Source of the DNA: Priapulus caudatus
Lineage: Eukaryota > Priapulida > Priapulimorpha > Priapulimorphida > Priapulidae
Length of the DNA: 26,200 nucleotides
NCBI RefSeq assembly: GCF_000485595.1
Contig: NW_014577454.1
Location: 108,194 to 134,393 of the forward strand
Reading direction: 5' to 3'
Position numbers and translations under genes: made by a program. The notes below the pieces were generated by a model that was given only the letters and a program-made list of their open reading frames with translations, did no database searches and was not told the origin of the DNA. This document shows, one piece after another, positions 10,015-18,717 of the stretch. The first letter of the stretch is position 1. Each line of letters begins with the position of its first letter.

Positions 10015-10164
10015 GTAGGTTCCACGATTTTCGCAGACTTCTTTAAGCATATTCTAAACTTCAGCGAGTCCAGTAGGTAGAGGGTACGGCAATCGGACAG
10101 AGGCCATGAAGGCCGTCAGACAAAAAAGTAGCGAAGTAAGTTTAGGCCAATTAGCTGACAACTA

Positions 10165-10365
10165 GCAGGCAGCAGGCGAGGAGGTCAGACAGCGTATGTA
10201 GACAGGGGCAGGCAGAGGGAGGCAAGCAGGCAGATATGTAGGCAGTGCAGGCAGGCAGGCAGCGCAGGAAGGGCGCAGGCAGTAGACCGACCGTCGACCG
10301 GACCGACGCGAGCAACGACCGACCGACCTGCGAACCTAACGGACTGACCGACTAACCGCCCGATC
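10165..10365. repeat. GGCA/CCGA repeats, noisy copy
   Basis: This corresponds to 2592-2800 with frequent indels. Confidence 0.75.
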
Positions 10366-10652
10366 CATCGATAAATAGTTAAAGAGTGAGGCGAAAGAGC
10401 GCACTAGCGTGATTAAGGACAGACCACGCAGATTGTGGCCCGAGTAACGTGTATAGGATATATAGCTAATAATAGCAGTCATATCCCACGGAGGGCAGGC
10501 GCAGTTACGTGTGGCCAGCATGGCCGCTGCCGGTCTCCATCTCTAGCTGCAAAGAGATGAAGCCATCTTCGCCTGCCAGCACGAACATTGGCTCGACGAT
10601 AAAACTACGGCGAGGATCCAGGTGCATGCAGCGCGGGTCTTTATCCGTAGTT

Positions 10653-10990
10653 CTTGCTGCCGCTGTGCTGTTGTTTGCGGCGCCTACTGCCTGCTGTGTG
10701 TGCTTGCGTGCTGCTGCCGCTGTTGTTGTGTTGCTGCCTCTGTTGTTGGCTGCTGCGTGTAGCCTGCTGCTGTTGTTGCGCTGCTGCTGCTGCCTTCTAA
10801 CTGGGCGGCTGCGACTGCTGCGCTGCACACTACACGTACAACTACTAGCTGACTGACTACTACTACTATACACTACTATACTACACTACTACTACAGCTA
10901 CTACGCTGCTGTCTGTTGCTGTTCTGGCCGCTTGCTGCTACTGAACTGGATGTTGGTGCTGCTGCTACTGCTGCTGCTGCTGCTGCCTGC
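10653..10990. repeat. CTG/CTA trinucleotide repeat, noisy copy
   Basis: This corresponds to 3069-3405. Indels break the period of 3, so the long poly-Leu frame of the cleaner copy is lost; that is further evidence that it was never coding. Confidence 0.8.
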
Positions 10991-11284
10991 ACACCGGCAG
11001 CTAAAGGTCGCATAGCATGCATCGTGTTACAGACAGCATCACATCAAAACGGGAAAGTATCTGCATCTTCCATTTATCACGATGCGCCTTCTCATTAACT
11101 CTTGGCAGTTTTTTGCGCGTTTTCTATTCAGTGGTGTAAACCTACTACTAGAGTGCTAATGATTCGCCGATGACGTCGTCGATACTCGCAAAAATGCGTT
11201 AGTGGATTAGTGAGTGGGTACGCGCATAATACTCATAATCCATATTCGAATCAATGATTCTGCACACGTAATTTGCTTCACGCG

Positions 11285-11383
11285 CTGGCGTGTTCATCAC
11301 GAACGATATACAGCCGTAACGATGCTGCCCAAGCACGAATTTACGCCGTGACCTGATAGTGAAACTCAACCTATCCTCATCAT
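11285..11383 (+). pseudogene. Frameshifted copy of GAIN exon 3677-3771
   Basis: The donor is still a GT (GTAAAG), but the acceptor CTTCAG is changed to CTTCACG and the frame is broken. It is probably a read-error version of the same exon. Confidence 0.55.
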
Positions 11384-11948
11384 GTAAAGCAATCACACGA
11401 ACTAATTCCCGATAAGCGATCGCATATTTATCTATAATTGTTTACCACATCAATAATCAACCACGGCAAAATCTAGGATTCGAGTCTAAATCTTATTCGA
11501 TTCGAATCAAGAAGCGTTCGTTGTTCAAAAACTACACACAAATTGCTCAGGAGAGATAACGTTGTATTGACGCGAAGTCACAGCGAACGACTTTGCAGCT
11601 GGAACACGCTATAATACACAGTATTGATAAGCGTCAGTGATATCGCTTTTCGATTCAGACGTAGAGAAAGCAAGTGGACAACGGCGATTTCTGTACATCC
11701 CTCGTGCAGGAGCAGCACGTGGTAGAGACAAACGTGTGGGCAATCACTACATTTAGTTCCAGTGTTTTAACGCTTGCAGAATTCCCGCGAGGAAGCTCGC
11801 TCGTATAGATCTATCAGCCTGAGTGCAAAGTAAATTATCCTGATTCGCCACGAGTACGACGCCTGCTAGAATAGTAGGGCGACGAAACAAACAGACTAAC
11901 AGACAGTGTTTCGGGGATGGGGGATGGGGGAAGTAAATTCGCTGCTAC

Positions 11949-13660
11949 CGTTCTAGTACCTCTACCTCAAACGTTTCTCTCTGTGTGCTACGCCTCCTCC
12001 ATTTTTTATCTCTTTGCCGTTCTGTCGATTGCTATGCGCGCCACGTTTCCTTTCAGTGTCTACTGACTCTACCCCGTCCACGTTTTCTCTCTCGTCTAAT
12101 GCTCTACCTACAGCCAAACGTTTTCTGCTCATTCGTCTACGTCTCACCCGCCAACGTTTCCTTACTCTCTCGTCTATGCTCTAACCGCCACGCTTTATCT
12201 TCGTTCGTCGGCGATGTATAAAACCGCCTCACGTTTTCTCTCTTTCAGTCTATCTCTAAACCGCCACCTTTCTCTCTCGTCTGCGATCTAACCCGCCACG
12301 TTTATCCCTCTCTCTCTACACTCTACCCTCCAAAGCATGTTTCTTTCATCGTCTAACCCCTAAAACCGCCCCCACGGTTTTCTCTCTTCGCTCATGACCT
12401 ACCGCCGACGTCTCTATTCCTAACCCTCTTACAAACCGACGTTTTTCTCTCTTCTACTAACTCTCTAACTCCATGTTCTTCTTTTTCGTCATAACCGCTC
12501 TAACGCCGCCCGAAACCGACGTTCTCATCTTCGTCTACTCTCTACCGGCGCACGTTTGTTCGTCTCTTCGTCTACTTTCATCTACCGTCCACGTTTATCT
12601 CATCTGTGCGTCTACTCTCTACCCGCCACGTTTTCATATTCTGTGTATCTAACCTACAAAAAAACCGACGTTTCTCTTCTTCGTCTGGCGTATATACGCA
12701 CACGACTTTTCTTCTCTCATCGTCTACCCTAACAACCACCGTAAACAAATATCATTCCCACCCTCTACAACCACGTTTTCTGTCTATTCGCTACTTCAGT
12801 CCTACAGACCACGTTTTCTCTGCTTCAGTCTGCCATATAGCGTTCTCAGCCCGACGCTGCTATCAGACACGAGCACTCCCGACACGCACACAGTCGCAAG
12901 CGTGCCTTGCACTGCACCAACTTCGCTGCTTTCCTCGAGTAGCAGATTCCGCAGTTACGGATAGGCTCTGGCGCCGCCGGCGGCCTTCACGAAACCCGCC
13001 GCACAAAGGTTGCGCAAGCAGATTACTATGCAACAAACAACTTGAACTTACGAACGGCACGCATTTTTAGCCCTGCTAGCGTATGCGGTATAAAGGAAAG
13101 GTGAGAAAGGCAGACGCATGAATAGAGTGGCTCGCCAGAAAATATGGAGGTAAGGCGAGATCAAAATATATATATAGAGAGAGAAAGGGAGAGAGAGCAC
13201 ACCAGAAGAGAGAAGAGACACAGCTCACAGAGGCAAGAGACAGAGAGAGAGAGGGGGAGGGCAGTGGCGCGAGAGAGAGAGCCAGTGTTGAGAGAGTAAG
13301 GAAAGACCAGTAGACGACAGAGATAGAGCGGGGAAGGGTGAAGAGAGAGAGTCACGAAAAGAGAATGCAGAGATGAACGAGAGAGTACGCAGAGAGAGAT
13401 AGGCGAGCGCGAGAGAGAAAACAATGACCGAAGAAGGAAAAAGCTTGGAAGAGAAAACAAGATGAGCAAGAACAGAGAAGAAGAGTGAGGTAGATCGACA
13501 GCGCAGAGAACAGCCCACAGAATGAGAGGGAGAGAGCGAGAGCGCGCGAGAGCAGGCGCTAGAGAAAACAGAGGGGACGCACAGCGGCGCAAAGAGAGTG
13601 AAACAGCAAGAAGCGACGAACCCGAGAGCAGGGACACATAATTGATTTCACTGGGAGCGA
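11949..13660 (+). repeat. Noisy duplicate of the GPS block, left of the N gap
   Basis: This has the same order as 13671-15170: a pyrimidine minisatellite (about 11960-12840), the GPS exon, a GC-rich piece, a GA tract (about 13180-13560) and an identical last 12 bases (CACTGGGAGCGA) just before the Ns. Indels are far more frequent than in the right-hand copy. It looks like a raw-read extension into the gap that was not merged with the next contig. Confidence 0.8.
12841..12959 (+). pseudogene. Noisy copy of the GPS exon
   Basis: This follows CATATAG and corresponds to 14485-14596, but is 119 bases with several insertions and no continuous frame. Locally it still spells the Cys-Leu-His-Cys-Thr-Asn-Phe codons (TGCCTTGCACTGCACCAACT with one extra T), which independently supports the H-C-T triplet. 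Confidence 0.7.
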
Positions 13661-13670
13661 NNNNNNNNNN
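13661..13670. other. Assembly gap (10 N)
   Basis: Ten unknown bases between two copies of the same sequence; the real gap size is probably negative (an overlap). Confidence 0.95.
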
Positions 13671-14484
13671 CTTCGTCTACTCTCTACCGCCACGTTTTCT
13701 CTATTCATCTGCCCTCTACCGCCACGTTTTCTTTCTGTGTCTACTCTCTACCGCCACGTTTTCTCTCTTCGTCTACTCTCTACCGCCACGTTTTCTTTCT
13801 GTGTCTACTCTCTACCTCCATGTTTTCTCTCTTCGTCTACCTCTACCTCCACGTTTTCTCTCTTCGTCTGCTATCTACCTCTATGTTTTCTCTCTTCGTC
13901 TACCCTCTACCGCCACGTTTTCTCTCTTCGTCTACTCTCTACCGCCACGTTTTCTTTCTGTGTCTACTCTCTACCTCCATGTTTTCTCTCTTCGTCTACC
14001 TCTACCTCCATGTTTTCTCTCTTTGTCTACCTCTACCTCCATGTTTTCTCTCTTCGTCTGCTATCTACCTCCATGTTTTCTCTCTTCGTCTATGCTCTAC
14101 CGCCACGTTTTCTCTCTTCGTCTATGCTCTACCGCCACGTTTTCTCTCTTCTTCTACTCTCTACCTCCATGTTTTCTTTCTTCGTCTACCCTCTACCGCC
14201 ACGTTTTCTCTCTTCATCTATGCTCTATCTCCACGTTTTCTCTCTTCGTCTGCGATCTACCGCCACGTTTTCTCTCTTCGTCTGCGATCTACCGCCACGT
14301 TTTCTCTCTTCGTCTGCTATCTACCGCCACGTTTTCTCTCTTCGTCTGCGATCTACAACCACGTTTTCTCTCTTCATCTATGCTCTATCTCCACGTTTTC
14401 TCTCTTCGTCTGCGATCTACCGCCACGTTTTCTCTATTCCTCTACGATATACAACCACGTTTTCTCTCTTCGTCTGCCCTATAG
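13671..14484 (+). repeat. 32-bp pyrimidine-rich minisatellite ending at a splice acceptor
   Basis: About 25 tandem copies of a 32-base unit, CACGTTTTCTCTCTTCGTCT followed by ACTCTCTACCGC, with variants (CTCCATG, CAACCACG, GCGATC). Since 32 is not a multiple of 3, one variant-free sense strand keeps all three forward frames open, giving spurious frames of about 270-290 residues. The array runs right up to CCCTATAG at 14484, where the GPS exon starts, so it forms that exon's polypyrimidine tract. The degenerate left copy is at about 11960-12840. Confidence 0.9.
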
Positions 14485-14596
14485 CGTGTTCTCGCCGGAC
14501 GGCTGCTATGCACACGAGCACTCCGACACGCACACTGTCTGCGCGTGCCTGCACTGCACCAACTTCGCTCTTCTCGTACAGATGTCCGCAGTTACG
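14485..14596 (+). CDS. Adhesion GPCR exon: GPS cleavage motif and tethered agonist
   Basis: The exon is 112 bases, from CCCTATAG to GTAGGT. One base completes a codon, then 37 codons follow: VFSPDGCYAHEHSD, then THTVCACLHCTNFALLVQM. Family knowledge: the GPS has a Gly-Cys, a Cys-x-Cys, and H-L|T at the cut, after which TNFAVLM forms the agonist. Here the GC and CAC cysteines, His and Thr are kept, while the Leu just before the cut is Cys. In the agonist, Phe at position 3 and Leu at 6 are kept and Met at 7 is Val. The Trp usual before the Gly-Cys is replaced by Phe or lies in the previous exon. It ends in phase 0 and joins 15223 directly. Confidence 0.88.
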
Positions 14597-14769
14597 GTAG
14601 GTCTGGCGACGGCGGCGGCTTAACGAAACCCGCCGCACAGTGCGCAACAGTTACTATCAACAAACAACTTGACTTACGAACGCACGCATTTTAGCCTGCT
14701 GCGTGCGTATAAGAAGGTGAGAAAGCAGACGGTGAGAGAGTGCTCGAGAAATATGGAGTACGCGAGATA

Positions 14770-15150
14770 AATAGATATAGAGAGAGAGGGGGAGAGAGAG
14801 ACACAGAGAGAGAGAGAGACAGAGAGAAAGAGAGAGAGAAAGAGAGAGGGGGGGAAAGGAGTGTGCGCGAGAGAGAGAGCATGTGTTAGAGAGTAAAAAA
14901 AGACCGAGCGACAGAGATAGAACGGGAGGGTGAAAGAGAGAGAGAGAGAGAGAGCGAGCGCGAGAGAAACAATAAACGAGAGAAAGTGAGAGAAACAGAG
15001 AGAGAGAGTGAGAGATAGACAGCGAGAGACAGCCACAGAGAAAGAGGGAGAGAGCGAGAGCGCGCGAGAGAGCGCTAGAGGGAAACAGAGGGAACGACAG
15101 CGCGCAAGAGAATAAAACAGCAAAGAAGCGAGAACGAGAGAAAGGGACAA
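14770..15150. repeat. Purine (GA)n tract downstream of the GPS exon
   Basis: Degenerate GAGAGA with AAAG and GCGC breaks, in the intron after the GPS exon. It is the complement type of the pyrimidine minisatellite on the other side of that exon. The noisy copy is at about 13180-13560. The long minus-strand Ser/Leu frames are repeat artefacts. Confidence 0.9.
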
Positions 15151-15222
15151 TAATTGAGTTCACTGGGAGCGACCGCTTTATTCGTACCATTTTGTCGAAT
15201 ATTCCTATCCCTATTATTTAAG

Positions 15223-15326
15223 GTGAGCAAGAGCAGCGATCTGGCTCTGCGCTACCTCACATACGTAGGACTGTCTCTCTCAGTTCTGTTCGCCACCACG
15301 ACAATTCTCGTCCTTATTTCACTGAA
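15223..15326 (+). CDS. Adhesion GPCR exon: TM1
   Basis: Acceptor TATTTAAG, donor GTAAGT, 104 bases, phase 0 in and two bases left. After VSKSSDLALR it encodes the first membrane helix, YLTYVGLSLSVLFATTTILV followed by LISLK. The L-T-Y-V-G start is typical of TM1 in the family, close behind the tethered agonist. The acceptor is AAG rather than CAG or TAG, preceded by a short pyrimidine run. Confidence 0.88.
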
Positions 15327-15557
15327 GTAAGTGATGCACTAGTTTTACGCGTCAATATTCGTATAATGCTTTCCCTTTTACGACAATCTAGTACATTTAC
15401 CCTTACTAATTTACTTAAAATTACGTCTATTTTAACATCTTTTATCTTTTTATTAAGTTGACATCTTAATTTACTTGAAATGACATATCTTTGTTGTACG
15501 CGCGTCTGTCAACCATTTAGCTTTAAATGTTTACGTTCGCGAACGTATTTATTATAG

Positions 15558-15660
15558 ACATCTTCGCTCCGAGAAGGTTTTCATAGTGAAAAATCTCAGC
15601 ATGACCTTGATTGTCACCCAGATTACACTGATGGTCGGATGGGAGAGGGTCAGCAGTCAC
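15558..15660 (+). CDS. Adhesion GPCR exon: ICL1 and TM2
   Basis: Acceptor ATTATAG, donor GTACGT, 103 bases. Its first base completes a Lys codon with the two left from TM1; it then reads HLRSEKVFIVKNLSMTL and IVTQITLMVGWERVSSH. The 'LR...I..NL' start and the polar ending before the TM3 cysteine match adhesion GPCRs. It ends in phase 0. Confidence 0.88.
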
Positions 15661-15848
15661 GTACGTCACAAGACCGTGCATAACACTCACACAGTGCCTA
15701 CAATTACCACGAGAGCACATTTATTAGCTAGAAGCGCGCGTCAGAATGCCCTAGATGTAATTAGAGTAATAGAAGATTCTAAGATAGCGCAGTTCCAACG
15801 AACGCATTATTTACTTATAAATGCCCGTGAATGCCGTTGCTTGCCTAG

Positions 15849-16081
15849 GTTGCCTGCCTATTATTGGCAATTATGATCCACTTCTTCTGCCTGGCCGTGT
15901 TCATGTGGATGCTATGTCAGGCAGTGAACGTTGTCTTCATCATCACCATCGTAACGCCACCGTCAAAGACTCAACTGATGTGGTTGTATTGCGCGATCGC
16001 GTACGGTATTCCAGCCGTAATAGTGGCGACATCTGCCGGCTTGAAATACGATGTCTACGGGACAGATCGGCATCATTTGAA
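15849..16081 (+). CDS. Adhesion GPCR exon: TM3, ICL2, TM4, start of ECL2
   Basis: Acceptor TTGCCTAG, donor GTTTGT, 233 bases, phase 0 in and two bases left. It starts VACLLLAIMI with the conserved TM3 Cys, then HFFCLAVFMWMLCQAVNVVF (family: H.F.LA.F.WML.E), a short loop with PPSKTQ, and TM4 MWLYCAIAYGIPAVIVATSA, ending KYDVYGTDRHHL. The usual Glu after WML-x is Gln here. The donor was chosen so that the next exon supplies the ECL2 Cys-Trp in frame; the frame otherwise runs on to 16133 as intron. Confidence 0.88.
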
Positions 16082-16308
16082 GTTTGTAGAGAAAAATAAC
16101 TTTCGCCGTACAGAAATTATAGCAACTAATTAGTTTATTTTTAAGAGCATTTATCATATTTGTTCAGCGACATAATGAGGCAATCATATGCTGACATCCT
16201 GCTGCGAATAGTTATTATAATCATGTAAAATTGGCGAGTTAAATGCTCTACAGATACAAAGCGCCACATCTTAACATAAAAAAAAGGGTTTTATTGCGTT
16301 TTTTTTAG

Positions 16309-16375
16309 CTGCTGGATGGCAAATGACGATGGGCTCCTCTACGCGTTTGCCGGTCCTGCACTATGCGCCGTCACA
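16309..16375 (+). CDS. Adhesion GPCR exon: ECL2 and first half of TM5
   Basis: A 67-base exon after a T-rich acceptor (GTTTTTTTTAG), ending at GTACGC. The first base completes Asn, then CWMANDDGLLYAFAGPALCA and VT. Cys-Trp-Met corresponds to the conserved ECL2 C-W-L that pairs with the TM3 Cys, and Y-A-F-A-G-P to the family W-x-F-I-G-P at the start of TM5. It ends in phase 0. It is too short to appear as an open frame by length but is required by the fold. Confidence 0.85.
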
Positions 16376-16742
16376 GTACGCAAAATATGCATATAAGCAC
16401 CGCCTTTACTACTTATACTTTGTCATGTTTACTACGTGATGACGTGTTGCGTATATAACGCGGCGATAACTGTCTTTGTCGCCTAAACAATCCAGCGGAG
16501 CACTGTCAGCGTCAGGGGTGCCCGTTGTCAGAAATATCGCATATAAAACTATCAGGAGTGCAAATTGTCGTAACTTTTCAAACGAAGTGTTGTTTCAAAA
16601 GTTACGACACTTTAGACTTATGGTAGTAACTATTTATGTTTCTGACGACGGTCCCGGATGTTTTTACACTATACTCGTCTTCTCTTCTCTCCTGTAATGA
16701 TGACGTCACGTTTATTTTGCGTGACGTACGAATTTCTTGTAG
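16376..16742 (+). other. Intron with a fold-back element
   Basis: This 367-base intron splits TM5. It contains a hairpin of 18-base arms (16566-16583 and 16592-16609, one mismatch) inside a longer imperfect palindrome (16527-16646), and a TGACGTCA palindrome at 16701-16708. See the separate entry for the element. Confidence 0.6.
16527..16646. mobile_element. Short fold-back (MITE-like) inverted repeat
   Basis: The outer ends GTCAGAAA and TTTCTGAC are inverted, and the inner arms TGTCGTAACTTTTCAAAC and GTTTCAAAAGTTACGACA pair around an 8-base loop. The arms between are similar but diverged. No coding capacity. The shape fits a non-autonomous fold-back element; no clear target-site duplication is visible, so its mobility is inferred. 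Confidence 0.45.
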
Positions 16743-16822
16743 GTCAATATGATCGTCCTTCTCTACATCATAGTCGCTTACTTGCGCTTGCCTCTTGCCG
16801 AAATCACACTGCGCAAAATACG
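16743..16822 (+). CDS. Adhesion GPCR exon: end of TM5 and ICL3
   Basis: 80 bases between TTCTTGTAG and GTACGT, phase 0 in and two bases left. It reads VNMIVLLYIIVAYLRLPLAE and ITLRKI, completing TM5 and entering the third intracellular loop. The leftover CG joins T at 17844 to make Arg, in frame with TM6. Confidence 0.85.
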
Positions 16823-17189
16823 GTACGTTACACACATTTACTTAATCTTTTGTCTTCACTGTTGAAGAAATACGCCAACAGAATCAGATACACGCGACAT
16901 GGACATTTATGTTCTGCTCAGTAACTTAATCTACAGCGAAGTATAATGTTGCTATTGGTCGACGGCATATATGCCTCATCGCTGCAATATAGCATTGGCT
17001 GCCTTACTGCATTCTATAGGATGCAATATTCATGAAATAGTATTGAATACGAAGCTTCTTGTATTTCGCATAGCGATATACCTGGCATTTGCATAGTAGC
17101 CATATCTCGTAATATCTGTTATAGTTATGTTGTACATAGATATGTACACGCTGGCAAATAGCGGTGGGTAATTATATATTATCTATACA

Positions 17190-17227
<38 letters not shown>

Positions 17228-17723
17228 CTCTTGTCTCTCCTCTCCTCTCGTCGTCCTCATCCCCTCTCTCTCCCTCTCTCCGCTCTCCGCTCTCCTCTCT
17301 TTCCTCTCTCTCTCTCCATTCTCTCTCAGCTTCTCTCTCTCCGTCTTGTCTCTTTTGCGCGCCGCTTTCTTTCTATCCATTCTCCACACCGCTCCCTCCC
17401 CTTCGCTCTCTCTCACTCTCCTCGCACGCTCACCCGCTTATTCTCTCTCTCCTCTCTCTCTCGACGCCAGCTCTCTCTCTCTCTCTCCTCTCCTCGTCTG
17501 TCTCCCTCTCTTCTGTGCTCCGGCCTTCTTCCGTCTCTCTCTCTCCCTCTTCTCTTCCACCTCTCTCTCCTCCTCCTCAACTTCTCGCTCTCTCCTCTGC
17601 TCTCTCTCTTCTCTCTCCCCTCTCTGCTCCGTCCGCTCTCGTCTCGATCTCTCTCTCTCTCTCTCGTCATTTCACTCTCCTCTCTCTCTCGGCTCATCTC
17701 ACGTCTCTTTCTCTTCTCTCCTG

Positions 17724-17756
<33 letters not shown>

Positions 17757-17843
17757 GTCCGCTCGCTCGCGCGCACTCTCGAATTACGCGGGTACAGGTT
17801 ACGCACGACATTTAATTGATTCCACGACTGATTCATCTTCTAG
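16823..17843 (+). other. Intron dominated by a pyrimidine tract
   Basis: The first 370 bases are AT-rich with nothing I can call. The rest is the (TC)n tract at 17190-17760. The intron ends CATCTTCTAG before the TM6 exon. Confidence 0.75.
17190..17760. repeat. Long pyrimidine (TC)n tract
   Basis: About 570 bases almost wholly C and T on the receptor sense strand, with scattered G. It sits in front of the TM6 exon. Open frames (Ser/Leu-rich on +, Arg/Glu-rich on -) are repeat artefacts. Confidence 0.92.
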
Positions 17844-17969
17844 TGGATCCGTAAAAGGTGGGCTGGTTCTTGTTCCGATGATGGCGGCTGCATGGACCTT
17901 CGGCTTACTCTCATTCAGATACGATTCAGTCCTGTATCTGTACATTTTCGTCATACTGACGCATTTCAG
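17844..17969 (+). CDS. Adhesion GPCR exon: TM6, start of TM7
   Basis: Acceptor ATCTTCTAG, donor GTAGGT. After one base finishing Arg it reads GSVKGGLVLVPMMAAAWTFG and LLSFRYDSVLYLYIFVILTHF. The K-x-x-L-V-L-x-P and W-x-F-G-L-L motifs are hallmarks of TM6 in the family, and Y-L-Y-I-F leads into TM7. As written the exon leaves AG, which throws the TM7 exon out of frame. The family has S-L-Q-G here, so one C missing before the final CAG would restore His-Phe-Gln followed by Gly. I infer a one-base deletion near 17966. Confidence 0.85.
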
Positions 17970-18717
17970 GTAGGTTAAACCACAGCACTTAAAGCCAATT
18001 TAATAATATAATGATAGTAAATAAATGCAAATTTAATTTACAACTAACGTTTTACTATCTCTGTGTTCTGTATCGTACAAAGTACCAGTTTATGTTCTCT
18101 GTATCGTCTAATAATTCCACGCTTCAGCTTCTTAAATACTTCGCTACAACACAAAATGTCACAGCACGCAGAATAATGCGTGCAAAATCACAAAAGATAG
18201 AGCGAGCTATTATGATTTTGTTTACAGTGGCATTGCGTATAGGGAGGTATTATGTGTTGAAAAGTATTTGGGAAGCATTTGCGTTGAATTATAAAGCATT
18301 ACAGAGTACGTAAAAATTTAGACTTTTATAGTAAATATAATCCATATTTATTTCCTATCATTATAATATTGGAACGCTATGAGGGTTAAAAACTTCATAC
18401 GCGACCAAGTATTATATATTCGCGCTGGTGACGTCACAGAAGTTTGGTCGCAGGATTAGGCGGAGCAGCGCAACCGATACTCAAAGCGTCACTTTACAAC
18501 AACATAGTTCATTAGATCACACGAAGAACACATAAACTACATTCACACAGCACGTAACACAGTTCATGCGCTCCTGATTACATTCGATATGCTTCTAGAA
18601 GTAAAATTGCATCACTCTATAGGTAAATATAGAACAAAACACAAGGTATGAATCATCGACTGATTGTTACGCTAACACAGGCATACCATAACTGGTGCGT
18701 ATATCTGTCGTTCACAG
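17970..18717 (+). other. Intron between TM6 and TM7 exons
   Basis: AT-rich, no gene. It includes a TGACGTCA palindrome at 18429-18436 flanked by GCGACCAAG (18401) and its near inverse TTTGGTCGC (18443). The open frame at 18011-18313 is not supported by motifs or splice borders. Confidence 0.5.

Larger units (their letters stand above)
8934..11948 (+). repeat. Block B', noisy copy of block B
   Basis: This aligns end to end with 1441-4318, but with one-base insertions or deletions every few tens of bases. The receptor exons fall at 9387-9494, 9897-10014 and about 11285-11383 and are frameshifted. By protein order this is the correct place for them (after 7367 and before the GPS). I read it as unpolished long-read sequence across a gap rather than a decayed paralogue, because introns and exons carry the same kind and density of change. 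Confidence 0.7.

Noticed and set aside
301-11948. CRISPR array or prokaryotic system
   Set aside because: Repeats are simple or tandem without unique spacers, and the genes are spliced animal genes.
12606-13070. 154-residue frame across the noisy GPS block
   Set aside because: It is out of frame with the GPS and owes its openness to indels in low-complexity sequence.
13642-14623. Three overlapping + frames of 267-287 residues with Ser/Leu/Phe repeats
   Set aside because: They are frames of one 32-bp non-coding repeat. One runs into the GPS exon only because that exon is not preceded by a stop; the acceptor at 14484 explains the border.
17164-17973. 269-residue + frame ending in TM6-like sequence
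   Set aside because: The first 220 residues are a translated TC repeat; only the part from 17844, after the CTTCTAG acceptor, is receptor.
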